Position numbers and translations under genes: made by a program | Source of the DNA: CAYPEL01 sp036479985 | GTDB taxonomy: Bacteria; Pseudomonadota; Gammaproteobacteria; DSM-19610 | Assembly: GCA_965224815.1 (NCBI GenBank) | Contig: CBDDAF010000003.1 | Coordinates: 248,001 to 312,000, forward strand | DNA length: 64,000 nt | Reading direction: 5' to 3' | The notes under the pieces: model-generated | Told to the model about the DNA's origin: nothing | What the model saw: only the letters and a program-made list of their open reading frames with translations | Database searches by the model: none | In this document: one piece after another, positions 1-7,592 of the stretch | Numbering within the stretch: position 1 is the first letter of the stretch | Layout of the letters: every line of letters starts with the position of its first letter

Positions 1-57
1 TTAGATGATTTATATTTTAAAATAGTTTTGTAGCTTATTGTTTCATTTGGAGAAAGA

Positions 58-1341
58 ATGTCAAAAATAGCAGACGTGCGCGGTCGGGAGATCCTGGATT
101 CGCGCGGCAATCCAACTGTTGAAGCAGATGTTGTATTAGCGTCTGGAGCAATAGGACGTGCAGCGGTTCCGTCTGGAGCTTCTACAGGCACACGTGAAGC
201 AGTGGAATTACGTGATGGGGATAAATCCCGTTATCTTGGTAAAGGTGTAACTAAGGCCGTTGCCAATGTTAACGGTGAGATACGTAATGCCGTAAACGGA
301 CTTGCGGCTGATGATCAGGTAGCGTTGGATAAAAAGCTGATCGATCTCGACGGGACAGACAATAAAAGTAGGTTAGGAGCTAATGCAACGTTGGCAGTCT
401 CGCTGGCAACTGCGCAAGCGCAAGCCACAGAAAACAACACCCCTTTATATCGTTATTTGCAACCGGATGGACCGTACAACATGCCGGTTCCGATGATGAA
501 TATTATTAATGGTGGTGAGCACGCCAATAATAGCGTCGATTTGCAGGAGTTTATGATCTTGCCAGTTGGTGCATCCAGTCTAAAGGAAGCGGTACGTTAC
601 GGTGCAGAAATATTTCATGCGCTTAAATCCGTATTAGACGGTATGAAGCTAAATACAGCGGTAGGTGATGAAGGTGGTTTTGCGCCGGACTTACCATCCA
701 ACGAAGCCGCTATCGATGTTATCCTGCAGGCAATTGAGCAAGCCGGATTCAAAGCCGGTAAAGATATATATCTGGGGCTCGATGCGGCCAGTTCTGAATT
801 TTACCGTGAGGGTAAATATCATCTCGACTCAGAAGACAAACATTTTACGGCCGAAGAATTTACAGATTTTCTGGCTAGCTGGGTGGCGCAGTATCCAATA
901 TTATCCATTGAAGATGGCATGGCCGAAGACGACTGGGATGGCTGGAAGTTGTTGACCGATAAAATCGGCAATAAGGTACAGTTAGTCGGCGATGATTTAT
1001 TTGTTACCAATACGAGTATCTTGCAGCGCGGCATTTCCGGTAATATCGCCAATTCGATTTTGATAAAACCCAATCAGATAGGTACTTTGACCGAAACAAT
1101 GGCGGCGATTGATATGGCAACTGATGCAGGTTTCTCGGCCGTGGTTTCACACCGTTCAGGCGAGACAGAAGATGTCATCATTGCTGACATATCAGTAGGT
1201 AGCGCAGCGACACAGATTAAAACCGGTTCACTGTCGCGGTCTGACCGGGTAGCCAAGTACAATCGCCTGATGCGTATCGAAGAAGAATTACAGGATCAGT
1301 GCCGATATATGGGCGCTGCTGCTTTTTCAACGTTGAGCTAA
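58..1341 (+). CDS. eno: Enolase (phosphopyruvate hydratase)
   Basis: Catalyses the reversible dehydration of 2-phosphoglycerate to phosphoenolpyruvate in glycolysis and gluconeogenesis; in many gammaproteobacteria it is also an RNA degradosome partner. At 427 residues it is full length for the family. Visible hallmarks are the mobile loop SGASTGTREAVELRD (about residues 40-55), the metal-ligand segment SIEDGMAEDDW (about 284), the catalytic-lysine segment LIKPNQIGT (about 338) and the C-terminal signature SHRSGETED (about 367). The ATG start has a strong ribosome-binding site, GGAGAAAG, just upstream. It is followed 17 bp later by ftsB, the usual eno-ftsB order of gammaproteobacteria. Confidence is very high. 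Confidence 0.99.
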   Translation: MSKIADVRGREILDSRGNPTVEADVVLASGAIGRAAVPSGASTGTREAVELRDGDKSRYLGKGVTKAVANVNGEIRNAVNGLAADDQVALDKKLIDLDGTDNKSRLGANATLAVSLATAQAQATENNTPLYRYLQPDGPYNMPVPMMNIINGGEHANNSVDLQEFMILPVGASSLKEAVRYGAEIFHALKSVLDGMKLNTAVGDEGGFAPDLPSNEAAIDVILQAIEQAGFKAGKDIYLGLDAASSEFYREGKYHLDSEDKHFTAEEFTDFLASWVAQYPILSIEDGMAEDDWDGWKLLTDKIGNKVQLVGDDLFVTNTSILQRGISGNIANSILIKPNQIGTLTETMAAIDMATDAGFSAVVSHRSGETEDVIIADISVGSAATQIKTGSLSRSDRVAKYNRLMRIEEELQDQCRYMGAAAFSTLS

Positions 1342-1358
1342 ACTGTCTGGTAAGGATC

Positions 1359-1649
1359 ATGCGTGGTTGGTTATTGATTCTTTTGGTATTGCTGGCGTTG
1401 TTGCAATACCGACTTTGGGTGGGTGATGGCAGTCTTGCAGAAGTCTGGCAGCTGCATCGTCAGGCTGAAGCGCAGAAATCTGAAAATGATCAGCTTGAAG
1501 AACGAAACCAGACATTGGATGCTGAAGTCAAGGATCTAAAACAAGGTCAGGCTGCGATTGAAGAACGGGCACGTGAAGAGCTTGGAATGATCCGTGATGA
1601 TGAAACTTTCTACCATATCATTGAAAAAGATAATGCCGATGAACGGTAA
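1359..1649 (+). CDS. ftsB: Cell division protein FtsB
   Basis: Small bitopic inner-membrane protein of the FtsQ-FtsL-FtsB divisome subcomplex, linking early and late division proteins. The 96-residue product has a short cytoplasmic N-terminus (MRGW), one transmembrane helix (about residues 4-20), then a periplasmic leucine-zipper-like coiled coil (about 26-66). The C-terminal segment, ELGMIRDDETFYHII, is typical of FtsB. The ATG at 1359 is preferred to an upstream in-frame ATG inside eno, because the protein then starts directly before the membrane helix and GGAT lies just upstream. It sits 17 bp after eno and 3 bp before ispD, probably in one operon. Confidence 0.96.
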   Translation: MRGWLLILLVLLALLQYRLWVGDGSLAEVWQLHRQAEAQKSENDQLEERNQTLDAEVKDLKQGQAAIEERAREELGMIRDDETFYHIIEKDNADER

Positions 1650-1652
1650 TCA

Positions 1653-2360
1653 ATGACACAGGATACTCCATGTTGGGCAGTCATCCCTGCCGCTGGTAGC
1701 AGTCGGCGAATGGGCGGTGATACGCCTAAGCAATTGCTCAAAATCAGCGGTAAAACAATTCTTTCCTACGTGCTGGAAGTTCTGGCTACAGAACCTATGA
1801 TCAAAGGCGTAGTCCTGGTCGGCCCTGAAAAACAGTTACCGGATGATATCCGCGATGCCTATCAGGATAAACCGATACTGACTGTTGAAGGTGGTAAAGA
1901 ACGTTGCTATTCCGTGATGAATGGATTGCTGCGGTTGTCTGAAGAAATTCCAGACGATAACTGGGTGTTGGTGCACGATGCAGCACGTCCCTGTTTGCGG
2001 CGTACTGATTTGCGGCGATTAATAGAAACTATATCTGATCATGAAGCTGGTGGGCTATTAGGAGTTCCGGCATTAGACACTATGAAACAATGCAGTGATC
2101 ATCAAATTATTCGAACCACAGTTGACCGTTCACATCTTTGGCACGCACAGACACCGCAAATGTTTAAACTGGGTGTGTTAACGCATGCGTTGAGTAGCGC
2201 AGTCGAAAGAGGAATAGAAGTAACGGATGAAGCTTCAGCAATGGAATCCGCCGGTTATCATCCACTGATGGTAGAAGGTCATACTGACAATATCAAAATT
2301 ACCCGCCCGGATGATCTTGCGCTGGCTAAATATTATCTTCAGCAGCAGGGCCGGTTATGA
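1653..2360 (+). CDS. ispD: 2-C-methyl-D-erythritol 4-phosphate cytidylyltransferase IspD
   Basis: Transfers CMP from CTP to 2-C-methyl-D-erythritol 4-phosphate, the third step of the MEP isoprenoid pathway. The 235-residue length is normal. The CTP-binding glycine-rich loop AAGSSRRMGGDTPKQ is at about residues 13-27, followed by VHDAARPC (about 108) and the C-terminal segment TDNIKITRPDDLALAKYYL, all characteristic. It overlaps ispF by 4 bp (ATGA), which implies translational coupling of two enzymes of the same pathway. Confidence 0.98.
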   Translation: MTQDTPCWAVIPAAGSSRRMGGDTPKQLLKISGKTILSYVLEVLATEPMIKGVVLVGPEKQLPDDIRDAYQDKPILTVEGGKERCYSVMNGLLRLSEEIPDDNWVLVHDAARPCLRRTDLRRLIETISDHEAGGLLGVPALDTMKQCSDHQIIRTTVDRSHLWHAQTPQMFKLGVLTHALSSAVERGIEVTDEASAMESAGYHPLMVEGHTDNIKITRPDDLALAKYYLQQQGRL

Positions 2361-2836
2361 GAATTGGTCAGGGCATTGATGTCCACGCGTTCCAGGAAGG
2401 TGGCACCCTAAAACTGGGTGGCGTAAACATTCCGTTTGAACGTAGTCTAAAGGCACATTCAGACGGCGATGTTTTATTACACGCATTGTGCGATGCTTTG
2501 CTCGGGGCCGCTGGATTAGGTGATATTGGTTATCTTTACCCTGACAATGATTCGCGTTTTGAAAATATCGACAGCCGCGAATTACTGCGGGATGTGGTTA
2601 AACGAATTTCGGGTAAAAATTTTCAGGTTGAAAACGCAGATATGACAGTGGTCGCGCAGGCGCCAAAACTCGCTCCGTATATTCAGAAAATGGTAAATAA
2701 TATTTCAGCTGATTTGTCGATTGATGCATCACATATCAACATCAAAGCAACAACCAGTGAACACCTGGGATTTACAGGCCGGGAAGAGGGCATTGCAGCA
2801 TTTGCAGTTGTTCTGTTACAAGACAGGAAATTTTAG
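2357..2836 (+). CDS. ispF: 2-C-methyl-D-erythritol 2,4-cyclodiphosphate synthase IspF
   Basis: Converts 4-diphosphocytidyl-methylerythritol 2-phosphate to the cyclic diphosphate with release of CMP, in the MEP pathway. At 159 residues it is full length. The zinc ligands Asp8, His10 (GIDVHAF) and His42 (SDGDVLLHALCDALLGA) are in place, and the C-terminal ATTSEHLGFTGREEGIAA segment is conserved. One local oddity is DIGYLYPDNDSRF, where most homologues have a segment like DIGKHFPDTD; this is a substitution next to the active site, not a truncation. It overlaps ispD by 4 bp. A repeat element starts directly after the stop codon. Confidence 0.98.
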   Translation: MRIGQGIDVHAFQEGGTLKLGGVNIPFERSLKAHSDGDVLLHALCDALLGAAGLGDIGYLYPDNDSRFENIDSRELLRDVVKRISGKNFQVENADMTVVAQAPKLAPYIQKMVNNISADLSIDASHINIKATTSEHLGFTGREEGIAAFAVVLLQDRKF

Positions 2837-3035
2837 GGAAGCTCTGAGTAATTGAAACATACTCGTCATTGCGAGCGCAGCGCGGCAATCCCTGGTTCAG
2901 AAGCAGTCGCTAAGGGATTGCTTCGTCACTGCGTTCCTCGCAATGACGAATTAATCAGAGTCTCCTTAGAGAGCTTCTGATTAATTTGTGAAGCCGCTCC
3001 TACAGGTTCTTTTACGGAATATCAGAGGCGCCTAA
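2836..3035. repeat. MITE-like palindromic element with a CGTCATTGCGAG core, plus remnant
   Basis: The ispF-truD gap is filled by repeat sequence. A left end, GGAAGCTCTGAGTAATT (2838-2854), leads into a palindrome from CGTCATTGCGAGCG at 2864 to CGCAATGACG at 2948. The right end is AATTAATCAGAGTCTCCTTA (to 2968). A second, degraded piece follows: GAGCTTCTGATTAATTTG, then AAGCCGCTCCTACAGG (2990-3005), which is half of the REP core seen elsewhere in the window. Two insertions, one decayed, seem to be stacked. RNA from either strand would fold into a long hairpin. Confidence 0.8.
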
Positions 3036-3044
3036 GTTTTTACA

Positions 3045-4124
3045 TTGATATCTATTCATAGAAATAAAAACTCCTTGCAACCCACACTAAAAACAATCTG
3101 GCAAAACCTCCCCTTCGCCTGGGGCGGCCCCTGCGGCACAGGAATATTACGCGCCACACCAGCCGACTTCCGCGTCACTGAAATCCCGATAACCGAACCT
3201 GAAGGGACGGGCGAACATGGCTGGTTATATGTTCGAAAAACTGGTGCTAACACCGAATGGGTGGCACGCCAACTAGCGATACATGCCGCTGTACCTGTGC
3301 GTGATCTGAGCTATGCGGGTATGAAAGATCGCAATGCAATCACTGAACAATGGTACTCGATCCACCTGCCAGGTAAATCAGACCCAGATTGGTCAACTGT
3401 CGATATAGAAGGTGTTGAAATCCTGCATACGGCTCGACATACGCGCAAATTGAAACGTGGTGCACTCAAAGGTAATCGATTTGATATAGGTATCACATCA
3501 TTGACCGGAGATAATGCCGAAATAGAAAATCGGTTAATAGCTATTAAACAGGGTGGAGTGCCTAATTATTTCGGTGTGCAGCGCTTCGGCCGCGATGGGC
3601 AGAATCTTGTACAAGCTGAACAGCTATTTAAGGGGAAGCTAAATAAGATTCCACGTCATAAGCGCGGGCTGTATTTATCCACCGCACGTTCAGCTCTTTT
3701 TAATCTTATACTTGCAGGGCGAGTGGCAGATGAATCATGGTCGCGCCTTATGCTGGGTGATGTTTTACAATTAGATGGGAGATCAGCCTGTTTTGTTGCA
3801 GAAGATAAAGATTCAGCATTACCAGCAAGAATAGAATCAATGGACGTTCACTTGACCGGCCCAATGTGGGGTCGCGGTGAGTTAATGACACAAAACGCAG
3901 CACGGGAGTATGAAATTACCAACCTGGAGGCCGACGAGTGTTTCCGTAAAGGCCTGGAGCAGGCAGGATTAAAACAGGAACGGCGTAGCCTGCGAATTCA
4001 GGCTAATCAACTAGACTGGCAATGGCATGAGGATGGTTCATTGCGCGTACAATTCAGCCTGCCACCCGGTGCTTATGCCACCAGTGTTTTAAGAGAGCTA
4101 TGTCAGAGTGAATCTGCATCTTGA
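3045..4124 (+). CDS. truD: tRNA pseudouridine(13) synthase TruD
   Basis: Isomerises uridine 13 of tRNA-Glu to pseudouridine. The 359-residue product carries TruD motifs: GTGILRATPADFRVTEI (about 31-47), catalytic Asp95 in AGMKDRNA, HTRKLKRGALKGNRFDI, then GVPNYFGVQRFGRDGQNL and the C-terminal LPPGAYATSVLREL. The start given is a TTG. A second in-frame TTG lies at 3075 and no ATG lies before the conserved region, so the exact N-terminus is uncertain. Most relatives begin about 15-20 residues nearer to GTG. The gene is in its usual place after ispF, but the next gene is a YggS homologue and not surE. A repeat lies directly upstream. Confidence 0.95.
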   Translation: MISIHRNKNSLQPTLKTIWQNLPFAWGGPCGTGILRATPADFRVTEIPITEPEGTGEHGWLYVRKTGANTEWVARQLAIHAAVPVRDLSYAGMKDRNAITEQWYSIHLPGKSDPDWSTVDIEGVEILHTARHTRKLKRGALKGNRFDIGITSLTGDNAEIENRLIAIKQGGVPNYFGVQRFGRDGQNLVQAEQLFKGKLNKIPRHKRGLYLSTARSALFNLILAGRVADESWSRLMLGDVLQLDGRSACFVAEDKDSALPARIESMDVHLTGPMWGRGELMTQNAAREYEITNLEADECFRKGLEQAGLKQERRSLRIQANQLDWQWHEDGSLRVQFSLPPGAYATSVLRELCQSESAS

Positions 4125-4788
4125 GATGATCCGAAAGCGCTGCGCAGAAGCTGCAAAGCGCAGTGGCCGTTCACCGGATGCCGTTCGGTTAATTGCTGCT
4201 TCCAAAAAGCAACCGCTTGAAGCTATTCAAAAATTAGTAGCGCAAGGCCAGACTGATTTTGCTGAAAGTACAATTCAGGAAGCACAGCATAAGATTTCAC
4301 TGTGCCCAACTGTGACCTGGCACTGTATCGGCCACATCCAGTCAAACAAAGCCCGGTTTATTCCCGCGTTGTTTGACTGGGTGCATTCTATTGATAGTGA
4401 GAAACTGATTGACCGGTTGGCACAGATTGCTGCGCAGGAAAATAAACCGCTTAATATTTTATTGCAGGTAAACACGGCAAATGATCCTGAGAAATTTGGA
4501 TTTATACCCGCTGGTTTGGATCGCATCGTCGAAACCATACTGAGTAAACAATATAGTCATATCAACTTGAAAGGGCTAATGACAATAGGTAAGGCGAACG
4601 TATCAGAAGATGAAACACGTCGAACCTTTGCTGCACTGAAAACGCTGAGCGATGATTTATCAACTAGATTTGGTCGGGACTATTTTAGCGAGATTTCTAT
4701 GGGTATGAGTAATGACTATGAGATTGCTATTGAAGAAGGTGCGACCATGATACGAGTAGGCACAGCGTTATTTGGCGAACGTTCATAA
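4108..4788 (+). CDS. yggS: YggS/PLPHP-family pyridoxal phosphate-binding protein
   Basis: Member of the YggS (PROSC/PLPHP) family, which binds pyridoxal 5'-phosphate without known catalysis and keeps B6 vitamers and amino-acid pools balanced in the cytosol. The 226-residue protein has the PLP-lysine region IAASKKQP (Lys33 by alignment), WHCIGHIQSNK (about 71), LLQVNTANDPEKFG (about 118) and the phosphate-binding end SMGMSNDYEIAIEEGATMIRVGTALFG, split here over residues 191-222. It starts at a GTG 17 bp inside truD; an ATG at 4126 is an alternative. The usual GENY/N-VQE segment reads AESTIQEA here, a mild divergence. Confidence 0.93.
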   Translation: MNLHLEMIRKRCAEAAKRSGRSPDAVRLIAASKKQPLEAIQKLVAQGQTDFAESTIQEAQHKISLCPTVTWHCIGHIQSNKARFIPALFDWVHSIDSEKLIDRLAQIAAQENKPLNILLQVNTANDPEKFGFIPAGLDRIVETILSKQYSHINLKGLMTIGKANVSEDETRRTFAALKTLSDDLSTRFGRDYFSEISMGMSNDYEIAIEEGATMIRVGTALFGERS

Positions 4789-4793
4789 TTTCA

Positions 4794-4933
4794 AAGAACC
4801 TCTGATTCATTAACGAGCAATTGTAGGAGCCGCTTTAGCCGCGATAGGGCGTAGTGTTCATCGTGGCTAAAGTCGCTCCTACAGAATCTGCACTGTTTAC
4901 AATGGCAATATGCAGGACACATCGGAAGTTTCC
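4794..4933. repeat. REP/MITE-like element, copy 1
   Basis: Palindromic core from GTAGGAGCCGCTT at 4823 to GCTCCTAC at 4882. The left end is AGAACCTCTGATTCATTAACG. The right arm (GACACATCGGAAGTTTCC) is the reverse complement of the left arm of the copy at 32134-32280. The element therefore sits in the opposite orientation to that copy and is complete at both ends. Confidence 0.85.
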
Positions 4934-5082
4934 AGGGTGTTTTATGCCGATTATGTGGCCACAAATAGTATAAATTTAGGTATAGTCTTGTCTCATGGAT
5001 TACAGAACTCAATATTCACAATTTAGAATAAGCTGAATTACAAAAATCAGGATTAGAGTATTAATTAATTAGGAGTATAACA

Positions 5083-6282
5083 GTGACGACACCATCAATC
5101 GCTTCATTGACACAGGATGCACTGGGCACCACACCGTTGAAATATCTTGACCAGGCGATGAACAAGTTACGCGACCTGGGCCTGGTTTCTGAGAAAACTG
5201 ACGAAGCGCCCATCATTGCGCTGATCGAAAAGATTTCTGATCTGGACGAAACCAAGGCGATTGCGATTTCCCGTACACTTAATCAGGCGTCATTATTTAA
5301 TGAAGTCGTGCGTGAACAGATCGATGCCATGCGTATTGGTGAGCGTTACCAGGATATTGCAAAATCGTTTGACAGTATTCGGAATGATGCAAAGACTATG
5401 GTTGACCAGCTCGATGACGGTAAGGTTGATATGGTGGAACGTGTACAAAATGTCTGGATGAAATTTTCCCGTGGCGATATTCCTGGCCGTTTCCAGGAAA
5501 TAAAAACAACCTACCTCAGCGTGGCCAAAGATTCGCGCGACCAGATCGAACGGGAACATTTGATTCTTGATGCCTATCGTGACTTCCGTGGTGCGTTGAA
5601 AGAGTCTGAAGTGTTGGCGCTGGACATTCTTAAGAAGGCACAGTGGGAACTGGATCAGGCCAAACAGAATCTGAGCAGTGCTGCGGAAGTGCTTGATGGC
5701 AGCAAGGAAGAACCGCGCGAAACTGTTGCGCGCCTGGAACTGTTGCGAGATGAACGATTGCGTGAGCTACAACATGCCGATGACCGGTACCAAATTGCAA
5801 AAGACCTTGCTGATAACCTGACGCTTAGTTACAGCACGACTGAAACTGTCATGGCGCGTTTACAGCAAACTACCCAGGCCAAACAGCGTGTGTATTCACA
5901 GGCCGTCACCTTCTTTGGTACCAATGAAACTGTTTTGACTGCGCTGAGCGCATCGTTTACAGGATTATGGGGTTTGCATGAAAGCACCCGCACCTTGCAG
6001 GAAATGAAAGAAGGGGTAAATAAAAGTCTGGAAGTTCTGGCAGAAGTGGGCGGCAAGGTTCAGGAAGCTGCAATTAAGGAAGGCTATGGCCCAACAATCC
6101 GTGCCGATGCGGTGAAGAAACTGGTGGAATCCGTGGTTAGCTACCAGGAAAAAAGTGTCTTGATGATTGAGGAAATGCGTGCAGCCGCTACCCGAAATGC
6201 TGAAGAAGTGCGCGAAGCGGTAGAGTCAGGCAAGCGCAGGCTTGCTGAACTGGCTAAAAGTGGCAATGCGCTAACTGTTTGA
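5083..6282 (+). CDS. TelA-like helical protein (putative toxic-anion-resistance family relative)
   Basis: No certain family name. The 399-residue protein is almost wholly alpha-helical and soluble, with no signal peptide. It has long amphipathic segments (about residues 90-240 and 320-395) and a conserved-looking centre, RVYSQAVTFFGTNETVLTALSASF, split here over residues 270-293. The pattern (N-terminal RYQDIAKSFDSIRND, middle long helices, C-terminal EEMRAAATRNAEEVREAVE) recalls TelA/KlaA tellurite or toxic-anion resistance proteins, but the similarity is distant and unverified. It starts at GTG with a good TAGGAG site 8 bp upstream. It is first of three co-directional genes (29 bp and 6 bp gaps) that probably form one operon. 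Function unknown; an envelope or stress role is inferred from the company it keeps. Confidence 0.75.
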   Translation: MTTPSIASLTQDALGTTPLKYLDQAMNKLRDLGLVSEKTDEAPIIALIEKISDLDETKAIAISRTLNQASLFNEVVREQIDAMRIGERYQDIAKSFDSIRNDAKTMVDQLDDGKVDMVERVQNVWMKFSRGDIPGRFQEIKTTYLSVAKDSRDQIEREHLILDAYRDFRGALKESEVLALDILKKAQWELDQAKQNLSSAAEVLDGSKEEPRETVARLELLRDERLRELQHADDRYQIAKDLADNLTLSYSTTETVMARLQQTTQAKQRVYSQAVTFFGTNETVLTALSASFTGLWGLHESTRTLQEMKEGVNKSLEVLAEVGGKVQEAAIKEGYGPTIRADAVKKLVESVVSYQEKSVLMIEEMRAAATRNAEEVREAVESGKRRLAELAKSGNALTV

Positions 6283-6311
6283 TCTTTTCCTCAGCCAGAT
6301 AAGTCGTCGCT

Positions 6312-7586
6312 ATGAATCAGGAAAGTAATGCCAGTGATATCAAACTGAGCGATATCATGCTGACTATGGATGTAGCCGATACCCTGCGGCATAACCGTTC
6401 TATTGTTGATCGTGAACTCAATACAGATAAGCGCGATCAGGAATTGAATCGAAAAGTGCGTGATATCTACGCCTCACAGGGAATCGAAGTGTCAGACGAG
6501 GTGATAGAAGAGGCGGTCAAATCTCTTCGCGATAAGCGTTTTGCCTATACACCCGTCCCGGAAACACTGACCACACGGCTTTGGAATCTGTATGTCCAGC
6601 GTGGCAAATGGAAGAAAAAACTATGGGCATCTATGGCGGCTTTGTTAGCTGCCTGGGGTATTTACTACGGTACTATGACAGTACCGCAAAGCCGTGAAGT
6701 TGCCCATCAAGTTCGAACTATCAACGAGGGTATTAAACAAGCCAATCTTGATATTGATGTCATCGAACAACAGCAGGAACGAATTCAGAAACGTTTAGTA
6801 AACACGCAACAGGAATTTCCGGTTACTTTGCGGCAGACTGCAAAAGGACTGCGTGGAGATATTGTTGCTAACCTTGATCAGTCAAGAGATTTGCTTGCGT
6901 CCGCACGCGAGTTATCACAGACAGCTAACCTTAAACCGGGTAATTTAGTTGCCAGAAAGAGTACCGTTAGCGGGCGTCTCGAAGAACAAAAATTACTGTT
7001 AGTACAGGCTCAAAAGCAACTTGATACTGCCAGTACTTCGCTGGATCTTCTGGCAAGCCTTGATAAGGTGCCGCAAACGCTTAATGGGTTGCTTGACCAG
7101 GTTAAAACTATAGCCGTTGAGCCTGCGGTTATAAAACAAGCTGAAACCTATCATTCCGATGGGCTTGCAGCATTGCGAAGCCGGCATGGTGAAGGGATCA
7201 ATCAATCTGTGTCTAACTTGAAGTCACTGCTTGCAAGCCTGGAAACTGAATACAGTTTAAGGGTGGTTTCCAGCCCAGGTGAACAGAGTGGCGTTTGGCG
7301 AATTCCTGACGATAATCCAGGTGCAAAAAATTATTATCTTATCGTGGAGGCAGTTTCTCCCACAGGGGAGCGCCTGACATTGCCGATAGCGTCTGAAGAA
7401 GATGGCAAACTACAAGCTGTCAGTAAATGGGGTGTGCGCGTTTCTCAGGCAGATTTCCAGAGTGTTTCAGCAGATAAGCAGGATAACGGTATTATTGAAA
7501 ATAATATTATTGCTATTAAAAAACGTGGCCGTCTCAAACCAGACTATCAGGTCGATAACCTCGGCGGTCAAATAACAAAATGGTAG
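6312..7586 (+). CDS. DUF6384-like single-pass membrane protein
   Basis: Unknown function. The 424-residue protein opens with a conserved cytoplasmic segment (KLSDIMLTMDVADTLRHN, about 11-28, and RKVRDIYASQGIEVSDEVIE, about 47-66). It has one transmembrane helix (about 100-120, WASMAALLAAWGIYYGTMT), then a coiled-coil region (about 130-300). A C-terminal domain of about 110 residues contains YYLIVEAVSPTGERLTLPI and KWGVRVSQADFQSV. The N-terminal pattern matches my memory of DUF6384 proteins; this was not checked. The arrangement suggests a protein anchored in the inner membrane with a large extracytoplasmic part. It is the middle gene of the locus with the TelA-like protein upstream and a coiled-coil protein 6 bp downstream. 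Confidence 0.8.
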   Translation: MNQESNASDIKLSDIMLTMDVADTLRHNRSIVDRELNTDKRDQELNRKVRDIYASQGIEVSDEVIEEAVKSLRDKRFAYTPVPETLTTRLWNLYVQRGKWKKKLWASMAALLAAWGIYYGTMTVPQSREVAHQVRTINEGIKQANLDIDVIEQQQERIQKRLVNTQQEFPVTLRQTAKGLRGDIVANLDQSRDLLASARELSQTANLKPGNLVARKSTVSGRLEEQKLLLVQAQKQLDTASTSLDLLASLDKVPQTLNGLLDQVKTIAVEPAVIKQAETYHSDGLAALRSRHGEGINQSVSNLKSLLASLETEYSLRVVSSPGEQSGVWRIPDDNPGAKNYYLIVEAVSPTGERLTLPIASEEDGKLQAVSKWGVRVSQADFQSVSADKQDNGIIENNIIAIKKRGRLKPDYQVDNLGGQITKW

Positions 7587-7592
7587 TAAATC

